A DNA stretch of 64,000 bases from Zobellia uliginosa (GCF_018860745.1 NZ_JAHKPY010000014.1:643172-707171), one strand, 5' to 3'; counted from the first letter of the stretch, positions 18,740 through 28,321 are shown. Made by a program: numbers and translations. The notes: generated by a model not told the origin, from the letters alone.

Positions 18740-19894
18740 ATGGTACAGCTACCCGAAAAACTTATTCAGAAATTAGAGCTTAGAAATGGGCAAAATTCCA
18801 TGCGCAGTATTCCAAGCCCTTATGAAAAGCGAGTAGACTTTTCTTCTAATGATTACTTAGGCTTGGCCCAAAAGTCTACATTATTCGATATGGCCAGTAA
18901 AATAGTGAAGCAAACGGGACACATTGTAAATGGTGCTACCGGATCTAGATTGATAACGGGCAACCATTCTCTTTACAACGAACTGGAAGAGATGCTGGCC
19001 AAATTTCATCGTACGGAAGACGCATTGGTCTTCAATTCTGGATATGATGCCAATCTTGGTTTTTTTAGCTCGGTACCGCAACGAGGAGATGTTGTTCTAT
19101 ATGATGAATATATTCACGCTAGTATTCGCGATGGTATCCAAATGGGGAATGCCAAGAGCTATAAGTACAAGCATAACAACCTTAAAGATTTAGTTCATAA
19201 ATGTGAGGTTGAGCGAAACAAAAACTTGGCTGATGTTGAAATCTATGTGGTCACTGAATCTGTTTTTTCCATGGATGGAGATGTACCTGACTTAAGTGCA
19301 TTTGCTAAAATATGTAAAGATTATAATTGTCGGTTTATAGTTGATGAAGCTCACGCCCTAGGAGTTTTTGGAAAGCAGGGTGAAGGTTTGCTCCAAGAAC
19401 TAAATTTGCATGAAGAGGTTTTTGCCCGAATCGTAACTTTTGGCAAAGGTATGGGATGTCATGGTGCTGCAATTTTGAGCAGTACTTCGCTAAAGTCTTA
19501 TCTAGTAAATTTTGCCCGTAGTTTTATTTATACCACGGGGCTTTCGCCGCATGCTGTAGCCTCGGTTTTATCAGCATATGACCATCTTCAAAATCGGGTT
19601 GATGAGGTGGTAGCACTAAAACATAATATTACGTATTTCAATCAAAAATTAGAGAATTTTAATTTAAACTCAAAGTTTATCCCCAGTAATTCTGCTATTC
19701 ATTGTTGTATCATTTCAGGTAATGATAAAATTCGCGATATTGCCAAAGTCATTCAAGAAAAAGGGTATGATGTAAGGCCTATTCAATCTCCCACTGTACC
19801 TGAAGGTCGGGAAAGATTACGTGTTTGTCTTCATAGTTTTAATACTGAAAAGGAAATTGATAATTTGCTAAAAGTTATAGCCGATTTTATGTAA
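18740..19894 (+). CDS. bioF: 8-amino-7-oxononanoate synthase
   Basis: This PLP enzyme condenses pimeloyl thioester and alanine, the first committed ring-forming step of biotin synthesis. The 384 residues show DFSSNDYLGLA, GSTGSR-type ATGSRLITGNH, FIVDEAHALGVFG, and the cofactor lysine K236 in TFGKGMGCHGAA. RPIQSPTVPEGRERLRVCLH lies near the C-terminus. The close relative 2-amino-3-ketobutyrate CoA ligase is made unlikely by the bio neighbours. It heads bioF-DUF2007-bioD, with a gap of 1 bp to the next start. Confidence 0.93.
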   Translation: MVQLPEKLIQKLELRNGQNSMRSIPSPYEKRVDFSSNDYLGLAQKSTLFDMASKIVKQTGHIVNGATGSRLITGNHSLYNELEEMLAKFHRTEDALVFNSGYDANLGFFSSVPQRGDVVLYDEYIHASIRDGIQMGNAKSYKYKHNNLKDLVHKCEVERNKNLADVEIYVVTESVFSMDGDVPDLSAFAKICKDYNCRFIVDEAHALGVFGKQGEGLLQELNLHEEVFARIVTFGKGMGCHGAAILSSTSLKSYLVNFARSFIYTTGLSPHAVASVLSAYDHLQNRVDEVVALKHNITYFNQKLENFNLNSKFIPSNSAIHCCIISGNDKIRDIAKVIQEKGYDVRPIQSPTVPEGRERLRVCLHSFNTEKEIDNLLKVIADFM

Positions 19895-19895
19895 T

Positions 19896-20279
19896 ATGGA
19901 AGATAAATTTCACACAGTGGCTTCTTTTGATTATCCCGCGGATGTACAGATATTAAAGGGCAAGTTGGAGTCTGAGGGTATTCCTGTATTTTTAAGAGAT
20001 GAACATACATTAAACTCAGACCCAATGATCAGTAATGCCATCGGAGGCGTTAAGTTGCAGGTGTATACGGAAGATAAACAAAAGGCCATTGATATTTATA
20101 ACGAAATCAGGGCGTATGCCCAGGACGACGATGGAAATTTAATTATATGCCCTAACTGTAAAATGCAAAAATCGGAGGTGTATTATAACAGAAAAGGAAT
20201 TTTATATAAACTTTTCCCTTTTTTTGAAGAAAAAAAATACAAATGCCTACATTGTAACATGATAACAAAACCTCAATAG
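19896..20279 (+). CDS. DUF2007-domain protein with C-terminal zinc ribbon
   Basis: 127 residues. The first 65 or so match the DUF2007 'signal transducing' fold (FHTVASFDYPADVQILKGKLESEGIPVFLRDEHT is its start in outline, and GGVKLQVYTEDKQKAIDIY its end). The tail holds two CxxC pairs (CPNC, CLHC) about 40 residues apart, a likely Zn-binding knuckle. The biochemical role of DUF2007 is not known. It sits between bioF and bioD with gaps of one base on each side, so it is translated with the biotin enzymes. A regulatory role in the pathway is possible but unproven. Confidence 0.8.
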   Translation: MEDKFHTVASFDYPADVQILKGKLESEGIPVFLRDEHTLNSDPMISNAIGGVKLQVYTEDKQKAIDIYNEIRAYAQDDDGNLIICPNCKMQKSEVYYNRKGILYKLFPFFEEKKYKCLHCNMITKPQ

Positions 20280-20280
20280 A

Positions 20281-20904
20281 ATGCAGCAAATTTTTGTGAC
20301 AGGAATATCAACTGAAGTAGGTAAAACAATAGCTTCCGCAATTATAACAGAAGCCCTAGAAGCGGATTATTGGAAGCCGGTTCAAGCTGGTGATTTAGAT
20401 AATACGGATAGTGATAAGGTAAAATCCTTAATTTCTAATGATACGACGGTCATACATAAAAGCAGCTATGAGCTAAAGACTCCTATGAGTCCGCATGCCG
20501 CGGCAGAAAGAGATGGTGTTAAAATAGACCGACTTGAAATTATTGAGCCGGAAACGGATAATGCTTTGGTTATAGAAGGTGCGGGCGGTATTTTAGTGCC
20601 TTTGAGTAATGATGATACGGTTTTGGATATCATTATGCCAACCTATCATGTAGTAGTGGTATCTAGACACTATTTAGGAAGCATTAATCACACACTCCTA
20701 ACTATTGGTTGGTTGCAACAGAAGGGATACGATGTATCTGTATTGTTCAGTGGAAAGGAAAATCCCGAAACTGAAAGTATTATTCTTCACAAAACCAAAG
20801 TGTCTTCAATTGGTCGTATAGATGAAGAAGCCGTTTTTGACAAAGCCGTTATTAAGAAATATGCCGCAAAATTTGCGCCTATACTAAGAACGCTTCAATC
20901 TTGA
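20281..20904 (+). CDS. bioD: Dethiobiotin synthetase
   Basis: ATP-dependent carboxylation of 7,8-diaminononanoate to dethiobiotin. The P-loop is GISTEVGKT (residues 8-16, Lys15 and Thr16). YWKPVQAG with the catalytic Lys, SPHAAAERDG, and VIEGAGGILVPL are all present. The 207-residue length is normal. Third gene of the bioF unit. Its last ten bases overlap the end of the glycosyltransferase gene on the other strand. Confidence 0.96.
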   Translation: MQQIFVTGISTEVGKTIASAIITEALEADYWKPVQAGDLDNTDSDKVKSLISNDTTVIHKSSYELKTPMSPHAAAERDGVKIDRLEIIEPETDNALVIEGAGGILVPLSNDDTVLDIIMPTYHVVVVSRHYLGSINHTLLTIGWLQQKGYDVSVLFSGKENPETESIILHKTKVSSIGRIDEEAVFDKAVIKKYAAKFAPILRTLQS

Positions 20905-22547
20905 TTAATTCTTACCAAGACTAGGTCTACTTTACTTATCGTGAATTCATATAATGGTTTCCTGCCCTCTAGGTCCTGGCGGTTAAAAATGTAGTAACCG
21001 GGTAATTCGCATTGGTTGGTTCTAGAAATTACTTTTTTTCTGGACATTTCTAAAAATGACGCCGTTTCGTAGAATTTAAAGGGTGTTTGAATGTGTCTGC
21101 GTAAACTTTCCTGTGTAAATAGATACAAAGGTGCCTCGTCTCCAACAATCTTATGAATGTCATCGGCATATGTTTCATTTGGAGCACTAGAAGAAGTCAA
21201 TGCCTTTAATGGAAGGGCAACATGGTCAAAAGCCAATCTGCAAACCACAATAAAAGCAATTACAAATAAATGCCTCGGATATCCAATAGTTTTATGGTGA
21301 AAAATCAGTACCGTAATTAGCAACAGGCCAAAAAGGGGCATGGTAAATTTTAAGTGAGGCAAGATTGAGAAAAAGCTAATGAACGGGATTACAAAACAAG
21401 CTAGCGCTGCTATGGTCATTATCACCTTAAAAAACGTGTGATACGTCTTATGTTTCCAGTTATTATCTTCTATTTGAAGGAACAATGGGTAAGTGAGTAC
21501 GGTTATCACCATGGGAAAAAACATGTAGGTGTAACGCATTCTTGCTCCAGGAGAAATCCAATACACTAAAAAATTAGCAATAAAGGTTATGACCAGAAAG
21601 ACCAAATAGGGTTGCGTTTTAACGCTGCGTATCTGTTCTTTTTTCCAAATAAACAGCAAAAATAAAGTTGCGGGAAAAATGACCGCGATAAAATTTAGAG
21701 GGTAAAATAAAAGGTGTTTTATAATTCCACTAAAACGGTCACTTAATAAGGTTCGTTGGTGTGTTAATCCCCACATTTCAGATATATACTTTCCTAAATC
21801 CTCATAACTTCCATAGATATAAAAATAGAAATAAACAGTAGCTGCAGATAAGGCGGCACTAAATATATGTGGCCAAGAAAATAGGCGTTTTAGGTCTCTT
21901 TTGTACAAAAGATAAACACCCAGTGTAATTATAATAAATGCAAAAGAGGCAAATCCCTTGGTTAAAAAGGCAAGTGTTATGAAAAAATAGGCAAACCCAA
22001 ATAACCGGTAAAACCGCTTTTGCTGGTAAAAGTGAAAAATGCTGAAAATGCATAAAACAACTAAAAGGGAATAGAAAATATCAATTTCCGCAGTTAGGCT
22101 AAAGTAAAAATAAAGGTCTGCACATACTAAATAATAGAGTGCGCTTAGCAACCCAAATTTAGTTCCAATATATTTTCTTCCCATGTAGAAGGCAGCAATT
22201 CCCGTAAGCAGAAACGAAAAGGCAGAAGGAAAACGAAGGGCGAAAGTATTATAACCAAAGAGTTTTATACTTCCGGCAAGGACAATATTCCAAAGAGGTG
22301 GGTGGTCGTAGAAGGTTTCATTAAGTATAGTGGTAACTATAAAATTATTGTTTATCAACATTTCAAGAGCCACTAAAGCACGCCGCGGTTCTTCCGAATA
22401 TAGGGGTGCAAGATATAAATTGTAAAAGAGGGATATCGTGTATAGTATAAAAATTAAAAACGATAGCCAATATATATTTTTGGTATTGGTCGGTTGTAAA
22501 AATCCGGCATTAAAAAACTTCATGTTTCTTAGACTTTTCTGAATCAA
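20895..22547 (-). CDS. GT39/ArnT-like polyprenyl-phosphate glycosyltransferase
   Basis: 550 residues with about ten or more membrane helices. The first periplasmic loop carries SEEPRRALVALEM and DHPPLWN, the acidic and DHPP motifs of the dolichyl-phosphate mannosyl/ArnT-type (GT-C, PMT) superfamily. Such enzymes transfer a sugar from a lipid carrier to lipid A, protein or polymer outside the inner membrane. The acceptor is unknown. It lies within the biotin cluster on the opposite strand, converging on bioD and diverging from bioA with 51 bp between. An alternative start is the Met at 22523. Confidence 0.85.
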   Translation of the reverse strand: MIQKSLRNMKFFNAGFLQPTNTKNIYWLSFLIFILYTISLFYNLYLAPLYSEEPRRALVALEMLINNNFIVTTILNETFYDHPPLWNIVLAGSIKLFGYNTFALRFPSAFSFLLTGIAAFYMGRKYIGTKFGLLSALYYLVCADLYFYFSLTAEIDIFYSLLVVLCIFSIFHFYQQKRFYRLFGFAYFFITLAFLTKGFASFAFIIITLGVYLLYKRDLKRLFSWPHIFSAALSAATVYFYFYIYGSYEDLGKYISEMWGLTHQRTLLSDRFSGIIKHLLFYPLNFIAVIFPATLFLLFIWKKEQIRSVKTQPYLVFLVITFIANFLVYWISPGARMRYTYMFFPMVITVLTYPLFLQIEDNNWKHKTYHTFFKVIMTIAALACFVIPFISFFSILPHLKFTMPLFGLLLITVLIFHHKTIGYPRHLFVIAFIVVCRLAFDHVALPLKALTSSSAPNETYADDIHKIVGDEAPLYLFTQESLRRHIQTPFKFYETASFLEMSRKKVISRTNQCELPGYYIFNRQDLEGRKPLYEFTISKVDLVLVRINQD

Positions 22548-22598
22548 AGATGATCATAATACTTCAAAAAAAAAGTTTTAATTCCTCATCTTTGCATT

Positions 22599-23900
22599 AT
22601 GAAGAAGGCAAACGTATCAGAAACTTTAGTGACTGAAAGTCTATCTATTAGAGATAAAAAACACTTATGGCACCCATTAACACAGCATAAGTTGCATCCG
22701 GAAATGTTAGGAATCGTTAAAGCAAAAGGAGCTATTTTGTATGACGAGGATAATAAGGAATATATAGACGGAATTGCCTCTTGGTATACTAGCGCTTATG
22801 GTCATTGCAACGATTTCATTACGGAAAAGGTGCATGCTCAAATGCAACAGTTGGACCAAGTGGTTTTCAGTGGTTTCACCCATGAGCCCGCGGTTAAATT
22901 ATCAGAAGAACTCATAAAAGTATTACCTGACAACCAAGAAAAATTGTTTTTTTCGGATAATGGTTCCACGGCTACGGAAATCGGGATTAAAATGGCATTA
23001 CAATACCATTTTAATCAGGGTAGGAAGCGTAAGACAATGCTGGCTTTTGAAGAGGGTTTCCACGGAGATACTTTTGGGGCTATGTCTGTTTCAGGACTAT
23101 CGGTTTATAATGGACCTTTTGAGGAATTTTTTATTGATGTGGAGCGGGTTGATGTTCCCACGGATGAAAATATAGAGGCTCTTCTTTCTCGGCTAGAAGT
23201 GAGATTACAACAAAATGATGTGGCTGGATTCATTTACGAACCTTTGGTGCAAGGTGCAGCAGCTATGAAAATGCATAAGGCGGAAAACCTAAACCGTATC
23301 TTAGAGCTTTTGAAGAAGCATGGCATACTTACCATTGCCGATGAGGTAATGACCGGCTTTGGTAAGACAGGAAAACTTTTTGCTTCGGAATATATTAAAA
23401 CCAAACCGGACATCATTTGTATGTCCAAAGCATTAACGGCTGGTTTAATTCCTATGGCGATCACCAGTTGTTCACAAGAGGTTTACGACGCATTTTATAG
23501 TGACGATTTGGCAAAGGGGCTTTTTCATGGCCATACCTATTCCGGAAACCCGTTAGCTTGCACTGCAGCTTTAGCTGGACTAGAATTGCTGCAAACACAA
23601 GAAATTCAAAACAGTATACAAAGAGTAATCGCTTTGCATGAAGAGTTCGACTCTAAAGTGAAAAATCACCCCAAAGTTTCGCGAACAAGACAATGCGGAA
23701 TTATATATGCATTGGATTTAAATGTGAAAATGGAGCGTTATGGGAATTTACGTGACCAAATGTTTAAGCACTTTATGGATAATGGTGTATTTTTGCGCCC
23801 CCTTGGGAGTACCATTTATATTTCTGCACCTTATGTAATTACTGATGGTCAGTTGCAAAAAATTTATACTACCATTGAAGATTTACTGAACAAAATCTAA
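22599..23900 (+). CDS. bioA: Adenosylmethionine-8-amino-7-oxononanoate aminotransferase
   Basis: It converts the bioF product to 7,8-diaminononanoate using S-adenosylmethionine as amino donor. Class-III aminotransferase fold with the BioA signature LWHPLTQHKL near the N-terminus, DGIASWYTSAYGH, the ILTIADEVMTGFGKTG block, and the PLP lysine K277 in CMSKALTAG. 433 residues. It starts a second co-directional group (bioA, ketoacyl synthase, bioB, cupin). CATCTTTG, one base off TAnnTTTG, ends four bases before the ATG, as at bioF. Confidence 0.95.
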   Translation: MKKANVSETLVTESLSIRDKKHLWHPLTQHKLHPEMLGIVKAKGAILYDEDNKEYIDGIASWYTSAYGHCNDFITEKVHAQMQQLDQVVFSGFTHEPAVKLSEELIKVLPDNQEKLFFSDNGSTATEIGIKMALQYHFNQGRKRKTMLAFEEGFHGDTFGAMSVSGLSVYNGPFEEFFIDVERVDVPTDENIEALLSRLEVRLQQNDVAGFIYEPLVQGAAAMKMHKAENLNRILELLKKHGILTIADEVMTGFGKTGKLFASEYIKTKPDIICMSKALTAGLIPMAITSCSQEVYDAFYSDDLAKGLFHGHTYSGNPLACTAALAGLELLQTQEIQNSIQRVIALHEEFDSKVKNHPKVSRTRQCGIIYALDLNVKMERYGNLRDQMFKHFMDNGVFLRPLGSTIYISAPYVITDGQLQKIYTTIEDLLNKI

Positions 23901-23909
23901 ATTTTTCGC

Positions 23910-25088
23910 TTGAAAGAACCAATTTCCATTACCGCAATAGGCTCAGTTTCCCCATTGGGAATGACTTCTGAAGAAACATGGGAGAACTACCTTAAAGACA
24001 ACCATTTTTTTATTCAGACTGAATTTGGAGGGGAGATGGAATGGATAGCTCCTTTATCCAACGAATCTAAACGAGAAATTGAGGTACTAAGAAATTCGGA
24101 TAATAAATATAAAAGTCTTGATAATTCGGTTTTATACGCGCTTTATGCTTCGCGATATGCCGTAGCAAAAGCCGGGTGGAAAGTAGGTGATGGTTTTGGG
24201 GTCAATATTGGGTCTTCACGTGGAGCTACGGCACTTTTTGAAAAATACCACCAAGAATTTTTAGAAAATAATAGAACGGCAACTTTAAGCTCGCCAACTA
24301 CTACTTTAGGGAATATCTCGTCATGGGTTGCGCACGATTTAAAAACAAAAGGTCCTGAAATATCACATTCTATTACCTGCTCTACAGCGCTTCATGCTGT
24401 TTTAAACGGAGTAGCATGGATCAGAAGCGGTATGGCCGATAAATTTTTGGTGGGCGGTAGCGAGGCACCATTAACGCCCTTTACCATTGCCCAGATGAAA
24501 GCGCTAAAAATATACTCGCAATATAATACGGAGAACAGTTTAAAGAACGAAGGAGAATACCCTAATCGAGCACTGGACTTTGAAAAGGAAAGGAACATGA
24601 TGGTTTTAGGGGAGGGTGCTTCTGTCATGTGTTTGGAAAAAGGAGTTTCCTCTAACACTATGGCTGTCATTGAAGGTATAGGTTATGCCACGGAACCTTT
24701 GCGCCATAATATTTCTATTTCTACGGATGCGGAGTGTTTTCAAAGCTCTATGAAAATGGCTTTGGGAGAAATAAATCCAGAAGAAGTTGATGCGATTGTC
24801 ATGCATGCGCCAGGTACAATTAAGGGTGATATATCTGAGTATAAGGCCATTGAAAAAGTTTTTTGTAACAAGTTGCCCTTTTTAACTACGAATAAATGGA
24901 AAATAGGGCATACTTTTGGAGCGTCGGGAGCGTTAAGCATAGAATTAGCGGCCCTAATGATACAGCGTCAACATGAAATAAGAGTGCCTTTTATCACCTA
25001 TGCCCCATCTCCTAAAAAGCTTGAAAAAGTACTCGTAAATGCGGTAGGTTTTGGTGGTAACGCGGTTTCCGTTCTGCTCTCCAAATAA
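23910..25088 (+). CDS. Beta-ketoacyl-ACP synthase of the biotin cluster
   Basis: 392 residues with the thiolase fold of FabF-type condensing enzymes and the complete Cys-His-His triad: Cys157 in SITCSTALHA, His299 in MHAPGT, and His334 in KIGHTFGASG. The start is TTG at 23910, nine bases after the bioA stop, with no better alternative. It stands between bioA and bioB. The window has no bioC, bioH or bioG, so this enzyme may help to build the pimeloyl chain for BioF. That is inference from position, and a role in general fatty-acid or secondary lipid synthesis is not excluded. Confidence 0.85.
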   Translation: MKEPISITAIGSVSPLGMTSEETWENYLKDNHFFIQTEFGGEMEWIAPLSNESKREIEVLRNSDNKYKSLDNSVLYALYASRYAVAKAGWKVGDGFGVNIGSSRGATALFEKYHQEFLENNRTATLSSPTTTLGNISSWVAHDLKTKGPEISHSITCSTALHAVLNGVAWIRSGMADKFLVGGSEAPLTPFTIAQMKALKIYSQYNTENSLKNEGEYPNRALDFEKERNMMVLGEGASVMCLEKGVSSNTMAVIEGIGYATEPLRHNISISTDAECFQSSMKMALGEINPEEVDAIVMHAPGTIKGDISEYKAIEKVFCNKLPFLTTNKWKIGHTFGASGALSIELAALMIQRQHEIRVPFITYAPSPKKLEKVLVNAVGFGGNAVSVLLSK

Positions 25089-25186
25089 ACGGGGCGTTTT
25101 TTAATATTAGCGTTAGGAATATTTGGTCTAATTTGCAATTTCAATTTTAGAAAGGTTATTTTTACGCCGAGATTTTCAAAAAGACT

Positions 25187-26281
25187 ATGAGCGAAACAAG
25201 ACACAACTGGACGAAAGAAGAAATTCTTGATATTTACAACAAACCTTTAATGGAGCTGCTTTACGATGCAGCTACTATCCATAGAGAACATCACGATCCA
25301 AATACGGTTCAGGTTTCTACGTTACTTTCAATAAAAACTGGTGGTTGTCCAGAAGATTGTGGGTATTGTCCCCAAGCGGCACGGTACCACACGGATATTG
25401 AAGGGAATGATCTTATGCAAGTTTCGCATGTAAAAGCGCAAGCACTTAGAGCAAAGGCTTCCGGTAGCTCACGCGTTTGTATGGGGGCTGCATGGCGTAA
25501 TGTAAAAGATGGTCCGGAGTTTGATCAAGTATTGGAAATGGTGCGTACCATTAACAAGCTAGATATGGAAGTTTGTTGTACGTTGGGTATGCTAACAGAA
25601 AACCAGGCACACCGTTTGGCAGAAGCCGGCCTTTATGCATACAATCATAATTTGGATACCTCAGAAGATTATTATAAAGATGTTATTTCTACACGTGCCT
25701 TTGAAGATCGTTTAGAAACAATAGATAACGTGCGTAAGAGCAATGTAACGGTTTGTAGCGGGGGTATCATTGGAATGGGTGAGGCTATTGAAGATCGCGC
25801 CGGAATGTTAGTTGCTTTGGCAAGTTTAAATCCACAGCCGGAATCTGTGCCTATTAATTCCTTGGTGGCCGTAGAAGGAACCCCAATGGAAGATATGGAG
25901 CCAGTTTCTATTTGGGACATGATTCGTATGGTGGCAACTACACGTATTGTTATGCCGGAGACGCAAGTTCGTTTATCCGCAGGTCGTACGGAAATGAGTA
26001 GAGAAGGACAGGCTATGTGTTTCTTTGCGGGTGCCAATTCTATTTTTGCGGGAGACAAGTTATTGACTACTCCTAATCCAGATGTAAACGAGGATATGGA
26101 AATGTTCAAAATGCTCGGTCTTAATCCGCAAAAACCATTTACCAAAGTTTCACAACCAAAAACAGTAGAAGCTGCTGAATCTAAGTTGCAACCTTTAGGT
26201 GAAAAGCCAAAATGGACTAGACCGGGGCATACTATCGAGAGAAACGAAGAGGCGAAAGCGAAGAGCAAAGTAGTAGATTAA
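25187..26281 (+). CDS. bioB: Biotin synthase
   Basis: Radical-SAM enzyme that inserts sulfur into dethiobiotin. The 4Fe-4S ligands are Cys54, Cys58 and Cys61 in GGCPEDCGYCPQ. CMGAAWRN, YNHNLDTSEDYY, the VCSGGIIGMGE block, and RLSAGRTEM (Arg of the second cluster) are all present. The 364 residues include a charged, Glu/Lys-rich C-terminal tail that is longer than in E. coli BioB. The 98-base gap upstream has no clear promoter. Confidence 0.98.
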   Translation: MSETRHNWTKEEILDIYNKPLMELLYDAATIHREHHDPNTVQVSTLLSIKTGGCPEDCGYCPQAARYHTDIEGNDLMQVSHVKAQALRAKASGSSRVCMGAAWRNVKDGPEFDQVLEMVRTINKLDMEVCCTLGMLTENQAHRLAEAGLYAYNHNLDTSEDYYKDVISTRAFEDRLETIDNVRKSNVTVCSGGIIGMGEAIEDRAGMLVALASLNPQPESVPINSLVAVEGTPMEDMEPVSIWDMIRMVATTRIVMPETQVRLSAGRTEMSREGQAMCFFAGANSIFAGDKLLTTPNPDVNEDMEMFKMLGLNPQKPFTKVSQPKTVEAAESKLQPLGEKPKWTRPGHTIERNEEAKAKSKVVD

Positions 26282-26348
26282 TTTAATTTTAAGTAAATCT
26301 TTACTCAAGGTTAATTAAATTTACGGCTTAAATAGAATTCTAATTCCA

Positions 26349-27209
26349 TTGAAGCTAGCAGCTATTCCCCGGGTATCAACAATTACCAAGGAAGACTTTT
26401 TAGAGTATTATTTTAAACCGCAGAAACCTGTGGTGATAGAGCGTGCCATAGAAAACTGGCCTGCTTTTGAGAAATGGAACCTAAACTACATTAGTGAGGT
26501 TGCCGGTGATAAGATTGTTCCTTTGTATGATGATAGGCCTGTAAACCATGAAGATGGTTTTAATGAGCCACATGCAAAAATGAAGATGTCTGAATACGTT
26601 GATTTGCTTAAGGCCAAACCTACCAAATTCCGTATTTTTCTTTGGAACGTTTTAAAGGAAGTGCCAGAACTTCAAAAGGACTATGAGTTTCCTGATTTTG
26701 GTTTGACCTTGAAAAAAAAGCTGCCTATGCTGTTTTTTGGCGGTAAGAATTCATACACGTTTATGCATTATGACATTGATATGTCTAATATCTTCCACTT
26801 TCACTTTGAAGGGAAAAAAGAGTGTATTCTCTTTGCGCCTTCGGAGACTAAATTCTTGTATAAAGTTCCCCACTCCCTTATTACTCATGAAAGTATAGAT
26901 TTTGATAATCCGGATTTTGAGCAGTGGCCTGCATTGAAAAAAGCGAATGGTTTTAAAACTGAATTGAACCATGGTGAAGTACTTTATATGCCGGAAGGTT
27001 ATTGGCATTATATGAAGTATAAAACACCTGGTTTTTCAATGAGTCTTAGGTCTTGGCCAAAGAATCCTATAAATTTTGCAGAGGGAGTGTATAATGTTTT
27101 CATAATGCGTAATTTTGATATTTTAATGCGGAAATTACAAGGCCAAAAATGGATAGACAAGAAAAATAAAAAGGCAATTGAGCGTACTGCTAAACGATTG
27201 TCCAAATAA
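26349..27209 (+). CDS. Cupin-like / JmjC-domain protein
   Basis: 286 residues of the cupin_8 (JmjC-like) family of Fe(II)/2-oxoglutarate oxygenases: PVVIERAIENWPAFEKWN at the start, the HxD metal motif in FMHYDIDMSN, GKKECILFAP, GEVLYMPEGYWHYMKY with the distal His region, and SMSLRSWP. The start is TTG at 26349. It lies 67 bp after bioB. Family members hydroxylate proteins or small molecules. The substrate here is unknown, and the link to biotin is only positional. Confidence 0.82.
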   Translation: MKLAAIPRVSTITKEDFLEYYFKPQKPVVIERAIENWPAFEKWNLNYISEVAGDKIVPLYDDRPVNHEDGFNEPHAKMKMSEYVDLLKAKPTKFRIFLWNVLKEVPELQKDYEFPDFGLTLKKKLPMLFFGGKNSYTFMHYDIDMSNIFHFHFEGKKECILFAPSETKFLYKVPHSLITHESIDFDNPDFEQWPALKKANGFKTELNHGEVLYMPEGYWHYMKYKTPGFSMSLRSWPKNPINFAEGVYNVFIMRNFDILMRKLQGQKWIDKKNKKAIERTAKRLSK

Positions 27210-27245
27210 ATTTTGTGAATCCTTTTCTTTAAAAAATACACTATA

Positions 27246-27743
27246 ATGAAACTTTACTTTCTATCTGTATGTTTGCTTTTTTCAACAATTTTTATTTCGG
27301 CTCAGGCTTACGAGGGTAGGGGAGACCAAAAATTTCAAGTAGGAGCTAATTTGCAGGGTAACGGCACGGGAATCATGACGTCTTATGATTATGGTTTAGG
27401 TGAAAATATATCTATTGGAGCTACTGGGACTTATCTTTTGGGAATAGAAGAGGAAGTATCTGCCAGTACAAAGGATCGTTTTGATTTGAAAGCCCGTTTT
27501 AGTGCACATTTAGGCAGTATAATTGGTCTAAGTGATGAGGTAGATATTTATCCGGGATTGGATTTAGGCCTTAAGAATTTTGGTTTTCATACTGGTGCGC
27601 GATACTTTTTTTCAGATGGATTGGGAATTTATACGGAAATAGGTTTCCCTATAGCTAAATACAAAATTGAAAATTTGGAACCAGCAGATAAGCTACATAA
27701 CCAATTTAATGTAAATATCGGTGCTGTTTTTAACTTTCTTTAA
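27246..27743 (+). CDS. Small outer-membrane beta-barrel protein
   Basis: 165 residues with a signal peptide ending at FISAQA. The mature chain has repeated glycine/aromatic strands (KFQVGANLQGNGTGIMTSYDYG in outline, ISIGATGTYLLG, FDLKARFSAHLG, GFHTGARYFF, FNVNIGAVFNFL) and ends in FNFL, typical of an outer-membrane barrel. It resembles the DUF6646 group of flavobacterial proteins, with moderate certainty. Function unknown. It converges on recX. Confidence 0.75.
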   Translation: MKLYFLSVCLLFSTIFISAQAYEGRGDQKFQVGANLQGNGTGIMTSYDYGLGENISIGATGTYLLGIEEEVSASTKDRFDLKARFSAHLGSIIGLSDEVDIYPGLDLGLKNFGFHTGARYFFSDGLGIYTEIGFPIAKYKIENLEPADKLHNQFNVNIGAVFNFL

Positions 27744-27760
27744 TTAACTAATTTAGAGAT

Positions 27761-28234
27761 TCAGGGTACGAGTTCTTTAAGTTTTTCGTAAACCAAATGG
27801 CTTTCCCATCCCCTATACAAAAGATAGTCGGCTAATTTTTTTTTGCGCTTTAATGGGTTGTTTTCCGTAATCTGTGCAATTCTTTTTTCGGCTAAAGCAT
27901 CTAATGTGCGCAAGTATTCTTCTGGGTCTATTTCTTTAAGGGCGGTAGTAATGTTATACTTTGAGATATTACGTTGCTTCAGTTCGTTTACAATTCGTTT
28001 TTTGCCCCATTTTTTTATTGAAAATTTCCCTCTGGCAAAGCTTTGGGCAAATCGCTCTTCGTTAAGAAAATTTTCATTGATTAAATGAACTACGATTTTA
28101 TCTACAGCTTCTGGAATCATACGCATTTCACGAAGCTTAGTAACCACTTCTTTATGGCAGCGATCTTGATAAGCGCAATAACTTTCCAGCTTTCTTTTTG
28201 CTTCTTCTATAGAATATGCTCGTTGTTGGTTCAT
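27761..28234 (-). CDS. recX: Regulatory protein RecX
   Basis: 157 residues made of three-helix RecX repeats: YSIEEAKRKLESYCAYQDRCHKEVVTKL in outline, LINENFLNEERFAQSFARGKF with the conserved N-[FY]-[LI]-[ND]-[ED]-x-R-[FY]-A, and KWGKKRIVNELKQRNI. RecX binds RecA filaments and modulates recombination. recA is not in the window. It stands alone, tail to tail with the barrel gene. Confidence 0.93.
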   Translation of the reverse strand: MNQQRAYSIEEAKRKLESYCAYQDRCHKEVVTKLREMRMIPEAVDKIVVHLINENFLNEERFAQSFARGKFSIKKWGKKRIVNELKQRNISKYNITTALKEIDPEEYLRTLDALAEKRIAQITENNPLKRKKKLADYLLYRGWESHLVYEKLKELVP

Positions 28235-28321
28235 GGTGAAGATGGAACATGCTTATTTATAATGCTAAAGTACGATTTGAAGTATTAAAGAACACTAGGC
28301 TTTGGAATGTAAATTTTTGGC

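Noticed and set aside
25672..26268. 198-codon reverse frame opposite bioB
   Set aside because: A mirror frame of a strongly coding gene, rich in Ser, Thr and Pro, without motifs.
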